Assembly (NCBI GenBank): GCA_964487255.1
Contig: CAZAQV010000052.1
Span: forward strand, 1 to 14,815
DNA length: 14,815 bases
Reading direction: 5' to 3'
DNA from: CAZAQV01 sp964487255
Lineage (GTDB): Bacteria > Myxococcota_A > Polyangia > Polyangiales > CAZAQV01
Under the pieces are notes generated by a model that was not told the origin of the DNA, did no database searches, and saw nothing but the letters and a program-made list of their open reading frames with translations. Position numbers and translations under genes: made by a program. Positions 13,204 through 14,815 of the stretch are shown here, piece after piece. Numbering within the stretch: the first letter of the stretch is position 1; every line of letters starts with the position of its first letter.

Positions 13204-14815
13204 TTCGCCAGCCCTGTTCCGTGATCGGCTGACGGGGCGCCGGGGGGTGGCGCCACCGGAGACGGGCACGCTCGTCGGTCGCTGGGTACTCGAGGACGCG
13301 ACCGCCGAGGTGTTCATGAACTCCGCGGGCGCAGCGGGCGGTGACTTCCTCGTGCCGGAGCCTTCGGGACACTGGCACATACTCACGGGGGACGGCCAAC
13401 GGCAGACCGGAACTGTGTCGCGCGCGCAAGCTCCCGACGAACTCGAGGCCGAGAGCGTACGCACCATCGGCGACAAGCTTGAGCAGCTGACCAGCGACAG
13501 CGCCTCCTGGCTCGAGTGGCTCGATGTCGTTCCGCTGGTGCCGGGCATCTCAGAGCAAGTGGACTTGCAGCCACTGGAGTTGCTGATCCGAGAGCACTTC
13601 GGGCACCTTGAGACGGTCTGCCGCAAGCCGCGCGCTCATCTCCACGTGGAGGTGCAGCGGGTGCCGGTCTCCAAGGCGCGCCGGATCCCGCCGGCCGCGG
13701 CGTCCTATCTCGCTGCTCACACGGAAGACTGGGATCGCCCGCTCCTGCGCGGAATCCTGCCGAAGCGGATCCTCGCGGAGGTTCGCCAGGACCAGGTCGA
13801 CATCTACGAGAACCGGGTCGTGGCTCGGCTCCTGGACAACCTCAGCGCGTATCTGAGTCGGCGGATCAACGTCATCCGCCGCCTGCTCAAAGTCTTCCGA
13901 GAGAAGGAGGACTACTCCACCTCGATCGCCGGCACCTACCAGAGAGAGCGCCGGATGAGTGAGCTGTGGGGAGAGTCCATCGACGCAAATGAGGGGCGCA
14001 AGAAGGCAGAGGCCACCCTGCGGGAGCTCGAGTGGCTCAAATACAAGGTGATGGGGCTGCTCGGCTCGCCCCTCTACGAGGAGGTCCCACGTCGTGCCTT
14101 CGTCCCGACGACGCTGAAGAGCACCAACATCCTCACGAACGACCAGCACTACCGGCGCGTTGCCGAGCTCTGGCGCGAGTGGGCACGCACGGGCGCTGGG
14201 CGCACACAGAGCCCGGCTGAGCTCAACATGGAGGCGCAGCGACTGTCTCGCGGCCTCGACGCGTTCACGATGCTGTTGACGATCCGCGCGCTCGACACGC
14301 TGGGCTACGAGCCAACCGACATTGGGCTGGCCACCCCCATCACGCGTGGGGCAGCCGTTCCGGTCCACGGAAACGGCGTCGACGTCACCCTCGAATGGCG
14401 GCGCGACGGAAGTATCGTGATGCGCTTCGGCGAGCGCGAGTTCGCGCTGGTTGCTTTGACGGCTGATCTGGCAGCCGGAAAGGAGGCGCGCGTACAGGAA
14501 AGCTTGGGCCGGGTTTGTGCGGCAATCGGCGAGCGGGATGATGACGACGTCCTGGTCCTGTTTCTCGCGTCGGATGATGACCGCGACGCGATCGAAGCGG
14601 ACCTCCTCGCCTCCTTGCACACGGTCGGGAACGACCCGCGCCATTCCCTCGCGGGCGGCGGCTGCCTCCCTGTCTCGCCCTGGGAGATCGGGAGCACCGA
14701 GCGCGTCGCCCGAGCACTCCGATGGTTTCTCTCGAGCGCCCGCTTCGCCGACTATCCCTTGCGGGTCAGCGTGCCGAAGGATGCGCAGGGGATTGTCGAC
14801 GTGAAGGAACACGCG
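13193..14815 (+). CDS. McrC/DUF2357-type partner of McrB (CnuC-like), 3' end outside window
   Basis: An open frame of 541 codons from ATG 13193 runs to the last base without a stop; the gene continues beyond the window. It overlaps the McrB-like gene by 11 bases, with a weak GGGA at 13185-13188, so translation is probably coupled. The N-terminal 200 residues are mixed alpha/beta. Then comes a DUF2357/McrC-like stretch: DIYENRVVARLLDNL, a long helical region with ERRMSELWG, and a segment like TNILTNDQHYRRVAELW. The nuclease (PD-(D/E)xK) motif expected in McrC proteins is not recognisable in the visible part and may lie in the missing C-terminus. McrC bridges the McrB ring and cuts the target. 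Position right after McrB in the same order as mcrB-mcrC supports the call. An antisense frame covering the region is a high-GC shadow. Confidence 0.82.
   Translation, partial: MTSDSPALFRDRLTGRRGVAPPETGTLVGRWVLEDATAEVFMNSAGAAGGDFLVPEPSGHWHILTGDGQRQTGTVSRAQAPDELEAESVRTIGDKLEQLTSDSASWLEWLDVVPLVPGISEQVDLQPLELLIREHFGHLETVCRKPRAHLHVEVQRVPVSKARRIPPAAASYLAAHTEDWDRPLLRGILPKRILAEVRQDQVDIYENRVVARLLDNLSAYLSRRINVIRRLLKVFREKEDYSTSIAGTYQRERRMSELWGESIDANEGRKKAEATLRELEWLKYKVMGLLGSPLYEEVPRRAFVPTTLKSTNILTNDQHYRRVAELWREWARTGAGRTQSPAELNMEAQRLSRGLDAFTMLLTIRALDTLGYEPTDIGLATPITRGAAVPVHGNGVDVTLEWRRDGSIVMRFGEREFALVALTADLAAGKEARVQESLGRVCAAIGERDDDDVLVLFLASDDDRDAIEADLLASLHTVGNDPRHSLAGGGCLPVSPWEIGSTERVARALRWFLSSARFADYPLRVSVPKDAQGIVDVKEHA

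Noticed and set aside
12220..14812. Minus-strand open frames (468 and 420 codons) opposite the McrB and McrC genes
   Set aside because: They mirror strongly supported + strand genes with Walker motifs and DUF2357-like features, and look like GC-driven shadows.

Overview
The window is GC-rich throughout (judged by eye, about two thirds G+C, with G/C at most third codon positions). It carries a protein with a sigma-54 activator ATPase and a matching -24/-12 promoter. Sigma-54 is essentially absent from Actinobacteria, so high GC plus sigma-54 points to Myxococcota or another GC-rich proteobacterium-like lineage. That is an inference; no marker gene fixes the taxon.

Layout. Bases 1-49 are the 3' part of a tRNA-Asn(GUU) gene cut by the window edge, followed by a strong intrinsic terminator (56-90) and a second 17-bp hairpin (91-127). 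Bases 128-475 hold no convincing gene. Everything from 476 to the right edge is on the + strand and reads as one two-part locus. Part one (476-2379) is a regulatory bicistron: a small excisionase-family helix-turn-helix protein, then a CARF-like/AAA+ sigma-54 activator of the RtcR kind. A 162-base gap (2380-2541) holds a near-consensus sigma-54 promoter (2466-2482). Part two (2542 to beyond 14815) is a tightly packed operon: DUF4258 small protein, TerY-like VWA protein, PP2C-like phosphatase, Ser/Thr kinase with zinc ribbon, UPF1-like SF1 helicase, an unrecognised winged-helix protein, a McrB-type AAA+ GTPase behind a long coiled coil, and the start of a McrC/DUF2357-type protein that runs off the window. 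Most neighbours overlap or lie within a few bases.

How it may work. VWA + phosphatase + kinase is the TerY-P triad. A coiled-coil McrB with an N-x-D motif, a McrC-type partner and a UPF1-like helicase is the hallmark of CoCoNuTs (coiled-coil nuclease tandems), a computationally described branch of type IV (McrBC) restriction systems predicted to target RNA and often linked to CARF regulators. My reading is an inducible defence locus: the CARF-like domain senses a nucleotide or RNA-end signal of infection or RNA damage, the AAA+ domain activates sigma-54 polymerase at 2466-2482, and the GTPase, nuclease, helicase and phosphorylation-switch genes are expressed. The class is not new. The less expected parts here are the sigma-54 promoter between sensor and effectors, the DUF4258 gene at the head of the operon, the unassigned 536-residue protein, and the placement next to a tRNA gene.
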